Positions 53,687 through 63,769 of a stretch of DNA of 64,000 nucleotides are shown here, piece by piece (the first letter of the stretch is position 1; each line of letters begins with the position of its first letter). The DNA is from Blepharisma stoltei. Lineage: Eukaryota; Ciliophora; Heterotrichea; Heterotrichida; Blepharismidae. The DNA is taken from assembly GCA_914767885.1 (NCBI GenBank), contig CAJZBQ010000043.1:186001-250000 (forward strand), written 5' to 3'. The notes below the pieces were generated by a model. It made no database searches and was not told the origin of the DNA. It saw only the letters and a program-made list of their open reading frames with translations. The translations under genes and the position numbers were made by a program.

Positions 53687-56266
53687 ATGAAATTCGTGGC
53701 CTTACTAAGTGGAGGAAAAGATTCTCTCTATGCACTTGCCAAAGCTTTAGAAATGGGCCATGAATTAGTATGTGTTGCTAACTTATACAGTGCGGTTCCA
53801 TGTCAATAGATCTCGTATATTTAACGTGGACATTTTTTATTGGGAAATTTGCGAATATTTTGATTATTAGAAATCTGACCAATAAAAATTGTTAAATTTT
53901 GATCAAATACCATGCTATTTAAAATTTTTGACTCATTTTCTTTGTACACAATCATTGGTCCTCCATACAGTGCTTCAGAAGAAGACAGCTATATGTTCCA
54001 AACAGTTGGCACAACTTTAGTTCCAGCAATCGCAAAATCATTAGGAACCAACATAGTTACCAGGAGACTTATTGGTAAAAGCATAAATAAAGAATCTGCA
54101 TATATCCCAACTGAAAATGACGAAATAGAAGATCTTTTCAAGCTAATTCAAGAAGCAAAATATAGATATCCTCAAATAGACTCTGTTGTAAGCGGAGCAG
54201 TTCTTAGTGACTACCAAAGAGCCAGGGTTGAGAATATCTGCTCAAGATTAGGACTATCCAGCATTGCTCCACTGTGGAGAATGGACCAAAGAGAGCTCCT
54301 CATAAAAATGGTAGAAGAAGGCTTCGATAGCATTTTAATCAAAATTTCTTCAATGGGACTTGGCAAAGAACATCTCGGTCAAAGAATTGCAGACCTTATC
54401 AGCTATTTTGATGGCTTAAAAAAGAAATACGGATTCAATATGTGTGGGGAAGGCGGAGAATACGAAAGCTTGATTTTGGATGCCCCAATTATGAAATATA
54501 AAATTGTGATTGAAAGCTCAGAAGTTGTTACAGATAAATCTCCAGACTATTCTCCATATGGGCATTTACAAATTACTGGGCTTTCTCTTTTGAATAAAGA
54601 GACTGGAGAAAAGGAGCCTTATTGTGTAGAAGCAATTTCTTATCCTATATCAATTTACAGTGGTCTATTTATATACGAAAATAAATAACAGAAATTTTCA
54701 TTTACCATAAATTTTATAAATTATTCCGAAATATTGAAGAATTTTATACCCCAGAGCTAGACGTTGCAGCTTTTGGAATGCCACATGGGAGCATAGAGCA
54801 TGAAGCCTTTTTGATACTAAAAGGCCTTGAAGAAATACTAGAAATTCATGGATTTTCTATGAAAGAGATTTATTATGTAGTTGTTTTCATAAAAGACATG
54901 AGAAACTTTGCTGCTTTTAATGCTGTTTACTCTAAGTTTTTCAATTTTCCTAACCCACCTAGCAGAGTGCTATGTGAATATGCAAACCAAAGTTGCCAAG
55001 TCAAGCTAATGGTGAAAGGGACTAAAGATGCAAAAAAATGCACATGGGTCCAAAGCATTTCGCCATGGGCTGTAGCAAATATCGGACCTTATAGTCAATC
55101 CTATAAGGTTAACAGCTGTTTGCATATGGCAGGAGTTATCCCTCTTGTCCCATCCACAATGCAAATAGCTACTGATCAGGTATCTCAGACTTTTAAAAAC
55201 TGTGAAGCAGTAGCAGAAATTAACGGATTTAAGCTAGAAGAATCTGAAATGTGTGTTGTCTATTATGCAGGAGAAAAGCCTGATATTGATGAACGCTATA
55301 ATCCCTTCTGGGTTAAGCCTACAGGAATTCCGAGAAATTGTGCTTTAGAACTAGAATTTCATTTGCAAAAAGATATGCCTGCTTTTACTGCTCAAGAAAC
55401 TGAATTAGAAGGATATGAGTTTAAAGCTACCATAAAAAGAAGAGAAATTAAAGAATTTACTTACTTTTATTGGTATTTGACCATAGAAAATGATGAAAAT
55501 ACAGAAGGGCTTATTGAAGCTTTGAAGGAGGAGCTAGATAGCTATTTTTCAGAGGTGAGAAGCAAATCGCCATCAGTAGCAGAACAATTGTTAGGTGCTG
55601 AGCCTATTTCGGTAAAGATAGAGGACTATATAGCAGATTTAAGAATATTTTCAACACATCCAAATGATTATAAAAGTGGGTGGCTGCTAAACGTGCCTTG
55701 TGCTTTTATTGATTCAGAAACTAATGGGATCTTGATATATGGGAGCGATCCTTTGCAGTTAGCCACTTATCATTTCATTAATAATAAATTAATATGGCGG
55801 AGACGACCACCCGACCTCTTGACGCAATTTCCTCAACACCTGCAGGGAACGCCCAGATGGAGAAACCAAGTCGAGATACAGGTTCGGCATCATTAATTAT
55901 TCCGGCAGAGGTTTTCCTCATGACACAGGGTATGATACCTGGGACATGGGCTTTTTTCCTCCTGGCATGGAATTGGAAGGGCACAGTCGGCCATCGTCCC
56001 CGAGATTAGGTATGATCCCTACTCGAATTAGGGACCCTGAAGACAGCAGGTGCCTAGCGTGAAACTGGGAGTTACGCCCCAGGCTCCAGCCGATAGCGAA
56101 CGGACGTCCTGGGAGCAAGTCAGGTAGTCGATGCCTAAGTGAGGCAGACGGTGTCAGTCGGGGCCCTTTAGTGTGGTGACGAATTTGCAGAGGTGAGAAT
56201 CCTCGGCCGTCTTTAAGCAAGGCTTATAATCTTATCTAATCTAATCATTTCATTAATAACTCTTAA
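53687..56266 (+). CDS. DPH6: diphthine-ammonia ligase fused to Rid/YjgF domains (yeast Dph6 type)
   Basis: Last step of diphthamide synthesis on elongation factor 2. Starts MKFVALLSGGKDSLYALAKA, an ATP-pyrophosphatase PP-loop (SGGKDS). ANLYSASEEDSYMFQTVG spans the first IES joint; VSGAVLSDYQRARVEN and MCGEGGEYESLILD are DPH6 signatures. From about 54600 two Rid-type domains follow (GLFIYTPELDVAAFG, WAVANIGPYSQSYKVN), as in fungal Dph6 but not in human. The IESs 53786-53965 and 54674-54744 and the SINE-like element near the C-terminus are removed: 618 codons, ending YHFINNS. Confidence 0.93.
53786..53965. other. IES, 180 bp, with 8-bp direct repeat
   Basis: TACAGTGC occurs at 53786 and 53966. 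Excision between the repeats gives ANLYSASEEDSYM. The interior has several stops and no obvious terminal inverted repeat. Confidence 0.9.
54674..54744. other. short IES, 71 bp
   Basis: TA 54674 and 54745. Excision joins SGLFIY to TPELDVAAFG at the start of the first Rid domain and removes two stops. Confidence 0.85.
55785..56243 (+). mobile_element. SINE-like insertion, family 2 (459 bp)
   Basis: Perfect 16-bp duplication ATCATTTCATTAATAA (55769, 56244), containing TA. Begins TAAATTAATATGGCGGAGAC and ends with CTAAT-type repeats. Homologous to the copy at 38650. Sits six codons from the DPH6 stop. Confidence 0.9.
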
Positions 56267-56344
56267 TGCAGAAATCACCAAATAAGTCAAAATAAAAATT
56301 CATTAATTTTCCTATTTGCCCCATTAATCACATTAGTAATCTTA

Positions 56345-59255
56345 ATGAAACACAAAATAAGCGGGCTTGGAGCTTGGGAAGACTTAAAAATTCCTGCCAT
56401 CAGCGGTCTCTGCAGCACAACTCAAAGCTTTGGCCTTGTCTGGCACCACTCTGACGTAGTGTAATAAAAACTCAGCATCCTCGACTTCAAGCATATGCGA
56501 AGCATGCGTGCCCTCAGCACAGGAAATAATGGCGTTGACTTTGCCCACATCTCAGGCTTTGCCTGCTTTCTAGTCTGCCAGGACAAGTTTCCTTCATCAA
56601 TTACCATTTTTGACATAGCCTCCACCCAAACCAAAAAAGTTATTCTCCCTGGAAAGCTGAGATGCACCTATGTAGAACACATTGAGGTAAATTTTATATA
56701 GGATTTTGACTTTATAGTAGGGACTGACCAAGGGACAATCCTTATTTATTTAGATGGGAGTTTTGCGCAATGCAAAGAATTGACTGAGACTGAAAAAACA
56801 AGCGTCACTTGTATTGTAAATGATAATTAGAAATATGATATCAATAGTTTAGGAAGACTTGCAGCTGTAGGACTGGGGACTGGAGATATTGTTGTGGTTG
56901 AGCTTGATGAACTATCTGAGTTCCGACTGCCTGATTTTACACAAAAAGGTGGCAAAGTGACTGGAATTGACTTTATTGCGAGCGCCACAGGAGTCCTCCT
57001 AGCAGTTTTCAGAGAAGAGCCTTCTTCTTTTACAGTCACACAGATTGCAGAAGAAAATAAAATCACTGAAATTGCAAGAATTGACTACCCAAGATTTACC
57101 AGCCTCCTACAAATGAGCGTTTTTGAAAATTCTATGCTTTTTCTTGCAGCTTTATCAGGGACTGAGCTTGAAGTTTCTATTTACCATCCTGTAGTAAACC
57201 AAACTGAATTAATTATTTTAGACCAAAAAGAGTTTACTCTAGATGAACTGAATTCTGTAGTAAATATAACAATCCCCGAAACTTCTATTTTTAAGAATAA
57301 AATTGAATTCGGGTGTGATCTCTGGATTTTAGGACGGGGAGGCTCAGAACTTCAAGTATTTCCTATTACATCGTCAGAGTCTGAAAAAATAACACAGAAT
57401 TTGGTGACTTCTTGTATGGACCATACCATATGGCAAAAACCTGAGACGCTTGAAAGGATACTTGTGGAGTATGAAAAGGCAGGGATAAAAAGCCCGGCTT
57501 ATTATCAAGATATGATGAACCCAGCAATTATATCAGTTTTAGTTAAAGAAAAAAAAAGTAATGTGGTCAGTGAATTTATGGGCTCCATGTCAAATGACTG
57601 CGGAAATTTGATAGTGCGACATCTCATAGGGGAAACTTTGTTCGAATCATTTTTGATAGTGAGACATTTGACCAAAAAAACCGTCAAATTTCGGCCAAAT
57701 GAATAAACTATTTTAAAAATTTTTGACCAAAAGTACTTCGGTGAAATGGACACTATCAAAAAGGCAAACTCATTTGACCTGTACCCAATTTATGCTGAGA
57801 AAATTCCAAGACAGCTATTTACTCCCTGAAGAATATATATCAATAATAGAGTCCTGGCTGAAAAAAGATATGATTGACGTAGATGAAGAAGTAAAAACCC
57901 TTGTAATTGATGAATATCTAATATTAGAAAAACAAGGAAACGACTATTATCGAATTGTAAAGCACGCAGAAACCATGCTTAGCCATTGCTATCAAATAAA
58001 AGATATTGCAGTTGCAATTGATATAAGGAAAAGTGATAACTCATATATTGAAAATGTCGTGCAAAAAATTCATGTATTGAAATTTATTTGCTGGATTTTA
58101 AGATCAGATGCTACACATTATTTAAAATTAGAAGGGTGGAACTGGAATGAAAGAAGGGCTAAACGAAAAGACTTTTTTGAAAAAGCAAAATTGCAGTATT
58201 CACAATCAAATACAGAAATCGGGCTGTTTATTGATAATTGGGTGAACAATAGACCGTTTCCTCCTACAGTTGAGCAGTTAATAGATATTTTAAATGGGAC
58301 TGACGAAAGGACTTTCCAAGCAATTTTTCAGTATCTCCTATTAGACCTTTCTGAGTATGCAAAATCTGCTTATCACAGTGACCTCTCTGAAAACATCGAC
58401 AGCAATTTAAATCTTTTTAAAGCCTCGTTCTTATTTAGCACTATAGAAAGCTACAAAATTTCAGGATTCTGGCATCTAGATATGCTTTCTGACCCAAGCT
58501 GCTTTAAAATTACAGAAGACCCTGAAAAGCAATTTTTCTACCACGCAAAATCGTCGTTATAGTAATTTTTATTCAGTTCTTTATCAGAAGCAAAAGATAT
58601 ATTGTCTATAGAGGAAAAGAAAAAAATATTAAAAACCTTCTACGAAACAGAAGCATATTCAGCTGCTTTACTTTGGGGAAAAACGTGTGGGATTGATTTA
58701 ACTGACCCTGAAGTGGTAGAACTGATGCTTCTTGTATTTTTTGAAGGAAATATGTGGATCCAAGCTTTTAATTTCTTGAATGGGCTCAGCTCTTCACTTG
58801 TCGCTACAAATCATGGGATTGCACTATTTATTCACTTAATGGACTCTAAAAATAATTCTCAATACCTTCCTTTTATTCCTTTCAAAGGCAAGCTTGAAGA
58901 GCTATTTTTAAGCCATTTATGCACGTTGCTGCCTCATATATATTCTTTTGCTTTGATATTTAGAAAGAGATATAGTGAACTGTTTAGGAAAGAAGGAATG
59001 GAAGAAAACGAGGGAATTGAAAAAGTCATTGGCTGCTTTAAAAATATTATTAAAGGAGTAAAAGTGTATGATAACTATGGAGACGAAATTCCAGTACAAA
59101 CAAGCATATATAAAGCGCCAGAAAAAGGGAGAGAAAATCAAGAAAGTGATATGGAAATTGTGAATTTAGAAGCCCCACATCCTGATGTAAGCAATGTATC
59201 AATTGAAGAGTCACTCAGACCTTCAAAGCTAGTATTTAGTCCAAATAATAAATAA
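56345..59255 (+). CDS. large propeller plus helical-repeat protein, possibly ELYS-type nucleoporin
   Basis: Starts MKHKISGLGAWEDLKIPAIS. The N-terminal half reads as a beta-propeller (FDIASTQTKKVILPG, IVGTDQGTILIYLDGS, LAAVGLGTGDIVVVELDE); the C-terminal half is helical (YISIIESWLKKDMIDVDEEV, LLVFFEGNMWIQAFNFL). This layout and the FEGNMWIQAFNF-type helix recall ELYS/Nup133-class nucleoporins; the identity is tentative. Four 15-nt introns and one IES (57657-57753) are removed: 918 codons. Both ends of every intron are fixed by frame. Confidence 0.75.
56461..56475 (+). other. 15-nt spliceosomal intron
   Basis: GTAATAAAAACTCAG. Removal joins HHSDVV to ILDFKHMRSM. Confidence 0.88.
56687..56701 (+). 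other. 15-nt spliceosomal intron
   Basis: GTAAATTTTATATAG, containing an in-frame TAG. Joins TYVEHIE to DFDFIVGTDQG. Confidence 0.92.
56816..56830 (+). other. 15-nt spliceosomal intron
   Basis: GTAAATGATAATTAG, containing an in-frame TAG. Joins KTSVTCI to KYDINSLGRL. Confidence 0.92.
57657..57753. mobile_element. IES of family D, 97 bp (possibly 142 bp)
   Basis: TA 57657 and 57754. Ends TAGTGAGACATTTGACC and GGTGAAATGGACACTA are inverted repeats. Homologous in reverse to 4561-4660. A second TAGTGCGACATCTCA at 57612 could be an alternative left edge; both edges keep the frame (GETLFESFLI-SKRQTH or CGNLI-SKRQTH). Confidence 0.8.
58562..58576 (+). other. 15-nt spliceosomal intron
   Basis: GTAATTTTTATTCAG. 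Joins YHAKSSLY to SLSEAKDILSIEE, removing an apparent stop. Confidence 0.92.
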
Positions 59256-59447
59256 TCGTTGGTAAATCCTAGGTATTTGAATAATCCACAATATTTCCCC
59301 AATAATTATAAAATGTTTATATTGCTATCATTACTAACCTTATTCCCTTTCTCTTGACTAGAAAGTAAAATATCTTGCTGTCAACTAAGGCGGAAAATTT
59401 TTTCTAATATTTTGGAAATACATAAAGCAAAAAATCTAATTTAATTT

Positions 59448-60186
59448 ATGAGACTATCTGTTTTAATTAATATATAATTTGCTTGAGGTTTCATTATTAT
59501 CGTCAATTAACTATATATTAAAATACTGTTTACATCAAAAAAAAAATAAAAAATTGTTTGCTCCTCGATTACATTTTTCAAAAAACTGGATTTTCTAAGG
59601 TGTTTGCTCGCCAGCCTAGGGACAGTTAGGCCTTGCCCAAGATAGTGATGCATTGGCAAGAAGAACCAAGCTTGGTACTTGTCTTTTCCTGGTCCGTTCA
59701 AAGCTCTCTCATGACCAGGATGAGTTTGAGCCATTCTTCCAATCTTTTCCTCAAGAAATCTCAGACCTAGTGATGAACAAGGCAGTGGCCGACATGTTAA
59801 GTCAATGTATAGAAGATATTTCAGAAGAGGAAGCCAGGGAGCTTATGATGAAATTTCACAACAGTGAAGATCTTCCTGTCACTAATCATATCAAATTCGA
59901 CAAAGAAGAATTCAAAGCAAAAGGAGACTTCCAGCTGACTCCAGAGCAGGTAAAGTTGTTTGACGAAATTAAGGAAGCACAGGAAAAAATTAAAGCAGCT
60001 GAAGGAGATTATGGACAAGAAGAAGACTTGAACCCTAATAGAGAGCCACTTCCTTTAGCTCACTTTGGATGGAGCTATATCCTCATAATTTTCGGAGTTT
60101 TTGGAGCATTTTTCTACTTCGCAATCAAATTGGTTTTAGCTGCAGACGCACCTAAGAAGTCAAAGAAGAATAAAAAAACTAATTAA
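59448..60186 (+). CDS. single-pass membrane protein with Cys-containing luminal domain
   Basis: The main body from about 59650 reads LARRTKLGTCLFLVRSKLSHDQDEF, NKAVADMLSQCIEDISEEEA, a charged helix, one membrane segment (SYILIIFGVFGAFFYFAIKLV) and a Lys-rich cytosolic tail (KKSKKNKKTN). Two Cys spaced by about 41 residues suggest a disulfide. The start is uncertain: ATG at 59448 (MRLSVL) can be joined in frame by removing 59464-59626, which would make a short hydrophobic leader. ER membrane residence is inferred. Confidence 0.6.
59464..59626. other. candidate IES, 163 bp
   Basis: TA 59464 and 59627 give MRLSVL-GLAQDSDALARRT. Other phase-compatible TAs exist (59473). No terminal repeats seen. 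Contains stops and a 9-nt A run. Confidence 0.35.
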
Positions 60187-60277
60187 ACTACTAGGATTTC
60201 ATATTAAAATAGCCATTCAGTGAAGCTTAATCAAAGAATTCTAATATCATACATTTAAGTAATTTATTAAATCTAAT

Positions 60278-62605
60278 ATGTTTAGACTCAAATCAAAAAG
60301 ACTTTACTCCATTAAATTGGAGAAAAATATCGGTAATTTTTTCATTTTTTGGGCACTTTAACCCCTCTTTATATTGGAACAATTTTTATTAAGAAAAATT
60401 TATGGGTGAAAATACTAAATTTTTATAATAGAAAAAGTCCATCGAATATTATTTAAAAGTTTTCATGCTGGATCGATTAAATGTTTTGAATTAATTCTTT
60501 ATAAAAATTAATTAATTTTAATAATTAAGCTTAATTTATAATTTTTTAAATATTTTTTAGAATTTTAATATAATTTTTTGTAAAAAAATTTGATTGTTTT
60601 AGTTTAAAAGGGAGAGTTACTAAAATTATTGGCACTTTGGATGAGGATGCCTTAATGTATGAAGACAGTATTATTAGAGAAATGATTGAATCTGGCATAG
60701 ACATAGTCCGCATTGAGCTCTTGCACCACAATTACAAATCATACTCAGCTCTTATAGACAGACTGTATTCTGTAGCTGCAAGCATGAACTCAAGCATAGC
60801 TACTTTGCTCGAAATCCCTGCAAATAATAGAACTCTTTGGGTTCCTTCTGATTACACAGTCGAAAAAGACAGAGAGCTTACAATTCTAGTCGGCAAAAGA
60901 GACGCCCAAGAATACAAAGAAAGTGAAGACGAAGACGAAAAAATCTTTATCAGCATCAATGTCCTAGGGACTGACATAATGGAAGGCCAAACCATCATTT
61001 TTGGCGACGAGGTCAGTGGAGAAATAGTGTCTGTCAATCCTGACGAAATTAAAGTCATCATAAAAAATGATGGAGTCATTTATAACAGGTCAAGAGTCTA
61101 TATCAATGGCTCTTGCAAATACGCTATGAATTTTTCTGAAATGCAAATAAAACACCTTGATTTCATTGCACAGACCAACGCTGATTTTATCACCTTTGTT
61201 TTCTCAAACGAAAACTTTAATGAAGAGTTAGCGTTTCTTCAAGAGAAGTTGAGAGGAAAAGATATCAAAATTTTGTGTAAAATTGAAAAACAGCTGGAAA
61301 GTGAAGTTCTTTATGAGTTCATTGAAAAAACTAATGGAATTGTGATTGCAAGATACCCTATGGGAGCTGAAATGCCAATAGAGCGAATTTGTACTTATCA
61401 AAAAGAAGTGATTGCAGCATGCCGACAAAGAGCAAAACCAGTTTTAATCAGCGGCCATGTGCTAGGGAGCTTAAGAAATCTTCCATATCCATTAAGAGCA
61501 GATGCTTGTGACGTTTATAATGGAGTAATTGATGGTATTGATGGATTTGTGGTCTGCTCAGAAATACTTCAAGAAGATAACTGAAGAAATACCTTGGAAA
61601 TGCTCACCAATATTTTGGCTACCGCAGAATCTTCAATTGAGTACCGGTCTGCGTTCCAAAAAATCTGGATTGCAAGCATAAAGCCAAGTATTGCAGAATC
61701 GATTGCATCAAGTGCGATTAAAACTTGTATTGAGCTGGAAGCGAATTATATTTTATGCTTATTCCCTCCCATCCTTAATCGAACGATGGAGAGCCATTCG
61801 ATCAAGGATGGGAGTTAAAAAAAAATTTTTGGGAAAAAAAATTTATATATAAAATAAAAAATATATATATATATATTTTTTATTTACTTTTAAATAAGAG
61901 GGTTAAGAGTATTTAATAATTATTTTTACAGCAAAAAAATTGAATTAATTTCATAAAAATACCAAATTTTTAATATTTTAATTTATTAGTTACCCCTTTA
62001 AACTGTATAAATTTTAATTTGTTCCTTTTGAATTAAAAAATTTTAAATTTTAAAGAATCTCAATTTTTTAGATTATTGAGTTTTTAAGCCTAGGTTGTTA
62101 CTAAATCACTTCGAATGGTTGATTCCTAGCTTTCTGTTGTCTCAAAGCTCTGAAAGCAACTTCATTAGGTACATCTTCCCAAGCTTTTGATAACTAATAT
62201 ATTTTTTTATATATAAAAATTTGCATGATATGAAAATCGTTCGATCAAGGATGGGGGTTAATTTCCCAATTTTTAGGAATTTTTTACAGTCAATCGTTCG
62301 ATCAAGGATGAGGGGGGGAGTTAGCAGAGCATGGGAGAGCTCCAAGACTGCTATCAAAATATAAGCCACCTGTTCCTATTATTACGATTTCTAGCTTAAT
62401 TAAGACAGTTCAGCAGAGCTTGATCCATAGAGGGACAGTTCCAATTCTTGGGGAAAAATTGGACTATAAGCAAGCTTTAACAAATGCTGTTGAAATGATC
62501 AGGGCTAACACTGATCGCAATTGCACTGTGGTAGTAGTGACTGAGCTTTTGGACTCTGCTAAACACTTTAACGAACAAATGGGCGTTCTTACAATTGAGC
62601 AATAA
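60278..62605 (+). CDS. pyruvate-kinase-like protein with degenerate active site
   Basis: Fold and order follow pyruvate kinase: TKIIGTLDEDALMYED (canonical TKIIGTLGPAS), IVRIELLHHN (canonical VRLNFSHG), a B-domain, KIEKQLESEVL, GIVIARYPMGAEMP (canonical GDLG replaced by YPMG), RADACDVYNGVIDG (canonical RAEATDVANAVLDG), then the allosteric domain. The catalytic Arg-Asn and the metal-binding Asp are missing, so glycolytic activity is doubtful. MITE B near the start and MITE C at 61760 are removed; the latter joint (YILCL-AEHGRAPRLLSK) is in frame. The 5' joint from ATG 60278 is off by one base. Confidence 0.78.
60305..60617. mobile_element. MITE family B IES (313 bp)
   Basis: TA 60305 and 60618. 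Left tandem copies TCCATTAAATTGGAGAAAA and CCCTCTTTATATTGGAACAA. Right end AGTTTAAAAGGGAGAG. The AT-rich core matches the other B copies. Excision brings an upstream ATG next to TKIIGTL, with a one-base frame discrepancy. Confidence 0.8.
61760..62321. mobile_element. MITE family C IES (562 bp)
   Basis: TA 61760 and 62322. Left facing pair CCATCCTTAATCGAACGATGG / CATTCGATCAAGGATGGG. Right tandem pair TCGTTCGATCAAGGATGGGG at 62238 and TCGTTCGATCAAGGATGAGG at 62294. The core is alignable with 42042-42574. Confidence 0.93.
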
Positions 62606-62618
62606 AATAATTAAGCCT

Positions 62619-62996
62619 TAATCTCCCCCTTTGAATTGGAATAAAAATCTGTCCCAATTTAAAGGCGAGTTAATATGTTTTGTTTAAGAAAAATTTATAT
62701 TAAATTTTTCACTATAAATATATTTAAATAATATAAATCGAGCACAATAATTTGAATTTAATTTATTTTATAAATATTAAATAAAAAAGATTAATCGATT
62801 CAGTGTTAAAACTACTTAAATAATATTCTAATGTTTTTCCCATTAAATTAGCCCAAAACTAATTTTTATAAAAATTATTATTATTTCACCTATAAATTTT
62901 CCTATTAAAAAAAATCGTTCCAATTTAAAGAGGGGTTAAGCACCTAAAAAAAACAAATTTTATTGATGTTTTGTTCCAATTTAAAGAGAGGGGAGT
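62619..62996. mobile_element. MITE family B copy (378 bp), intergenic
   Basis: TA 62619 and 62997. Left facing pair CCCTTTGAATTGGAAT / TCCCAATTTAAAGG. Right tandem copies GTTCCAATTTAAAGAGGGG and GTTCCAATTTAAAGAGAGGG. Reverse orientation relative to 12094. Confidence 0.88.
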
Positions 62997-63049
62997 TAGA
63001 ATTATGCATTTATTATATCTTAAGTTATATTATTTTATATAATTATATA

Positions 63050-63769
63050 TTACATCTCTGAGGATCTTCTCCTTACTGAATAAAGTGGGTCACTTCTTCT
63101 TATTTTTCTTTTTTCTTTATATTCTTCAAACGTCATTTCACTCTGTTCTCTTATTGCTTTGAATTCTTGCTTAAGATCTTTAAAAAATGTAGGTGCTTTT
63201 CCTCTCATTGATTTAAGAAGCTTGTCTTGGAATTCTCTTACAGGCATAATTGGCTTCAGTTTAATTGGCGGTAACGGAGACTTGTTTGGCTTCCTTTCAG
63301 ATAAAACAATTGGATTATCTGCAGCTGTTAATGAAAAAATGGTTGTATCTTCAGCTCGAGACGCTGATTTTCTTTCTCTTCGTTCTGAGTATGGCTTTGT
63401 CTTTTTAAATGGTTTTGTTTTATTTAGTAGACTTCTGATTTTGTCCATCTCATACTTTTTCTTTTCACGCTCTTGGATTATTAGGGAATGCTGATTACGG
63501 ATTTTGGCTTCTTTCCTGGCTTTTGTGAAAAGGTCTCTTTCTTTTATCATTTTTCGCTGTTCTTTGACTTTTTCTTGGAGATCTTGGAATTTTTTGTATC
63601 TTTCTTCGAGTTCTTCTTTTTTGTGTTTGTAAGGGTAGAGTTCGTTGATGTCGATTTTTGATTTTTGGGGGTGGGAGATTGGAAGAGGAGCGGTGTCTGC
63701 TCTAATGTATTTTTGAGCGAAGTTGTCAAATGAATGATTTGCAAAATTTCCTGCGAAAGGTCTCCACAT
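63050..63769 (-). CDS. coiled-coil hypothetical protein
   Basis: 239 residues, uninterrupted, starting MWRPFAGNFANHSFDNFAQK. A long charged helix (KEELEERYKKFQDLQEKVKE) is followed by a basic Pro/Lys-rich stretch (KPNKSPLPPIKLKPIMPV) and a second helix (KDLKQEFKAIREQSEMTFEE). Ends RRRSSEM. Possibly cytoskeletal or ciliary by composition only. The 231 bp after it show nothing. Confidence 0.75.
   Translation of the reverse strand: MWRPFAGNFANHSFDNFAQKYIRADTAPLPISHPQKSKIDINELYPYKHKKEELEERYKKFQDLQEKVKEQRKMIKERDLFTKARKEAKIRNQHSLIIQEREKKKYEMDKIRSLLNKTKPFKKTKPYSERRERKSASRAEDTTIFSLTAADNPIVLSERKPNKSPLPPIKLKPIMPVREFQDKLLKSMRGKAPTFFKDLKQEFKAIREQSEMTFEEYKEKRKIRRSDPLYSVRRRSSEM

Noticed and set aside
63159-63494. 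Plus-strand frame opposite the final coiled-coil gene
   Set aside because: Antisense shadow; composition and lack of motifs, whereas the minus strand is a complete charged protein.
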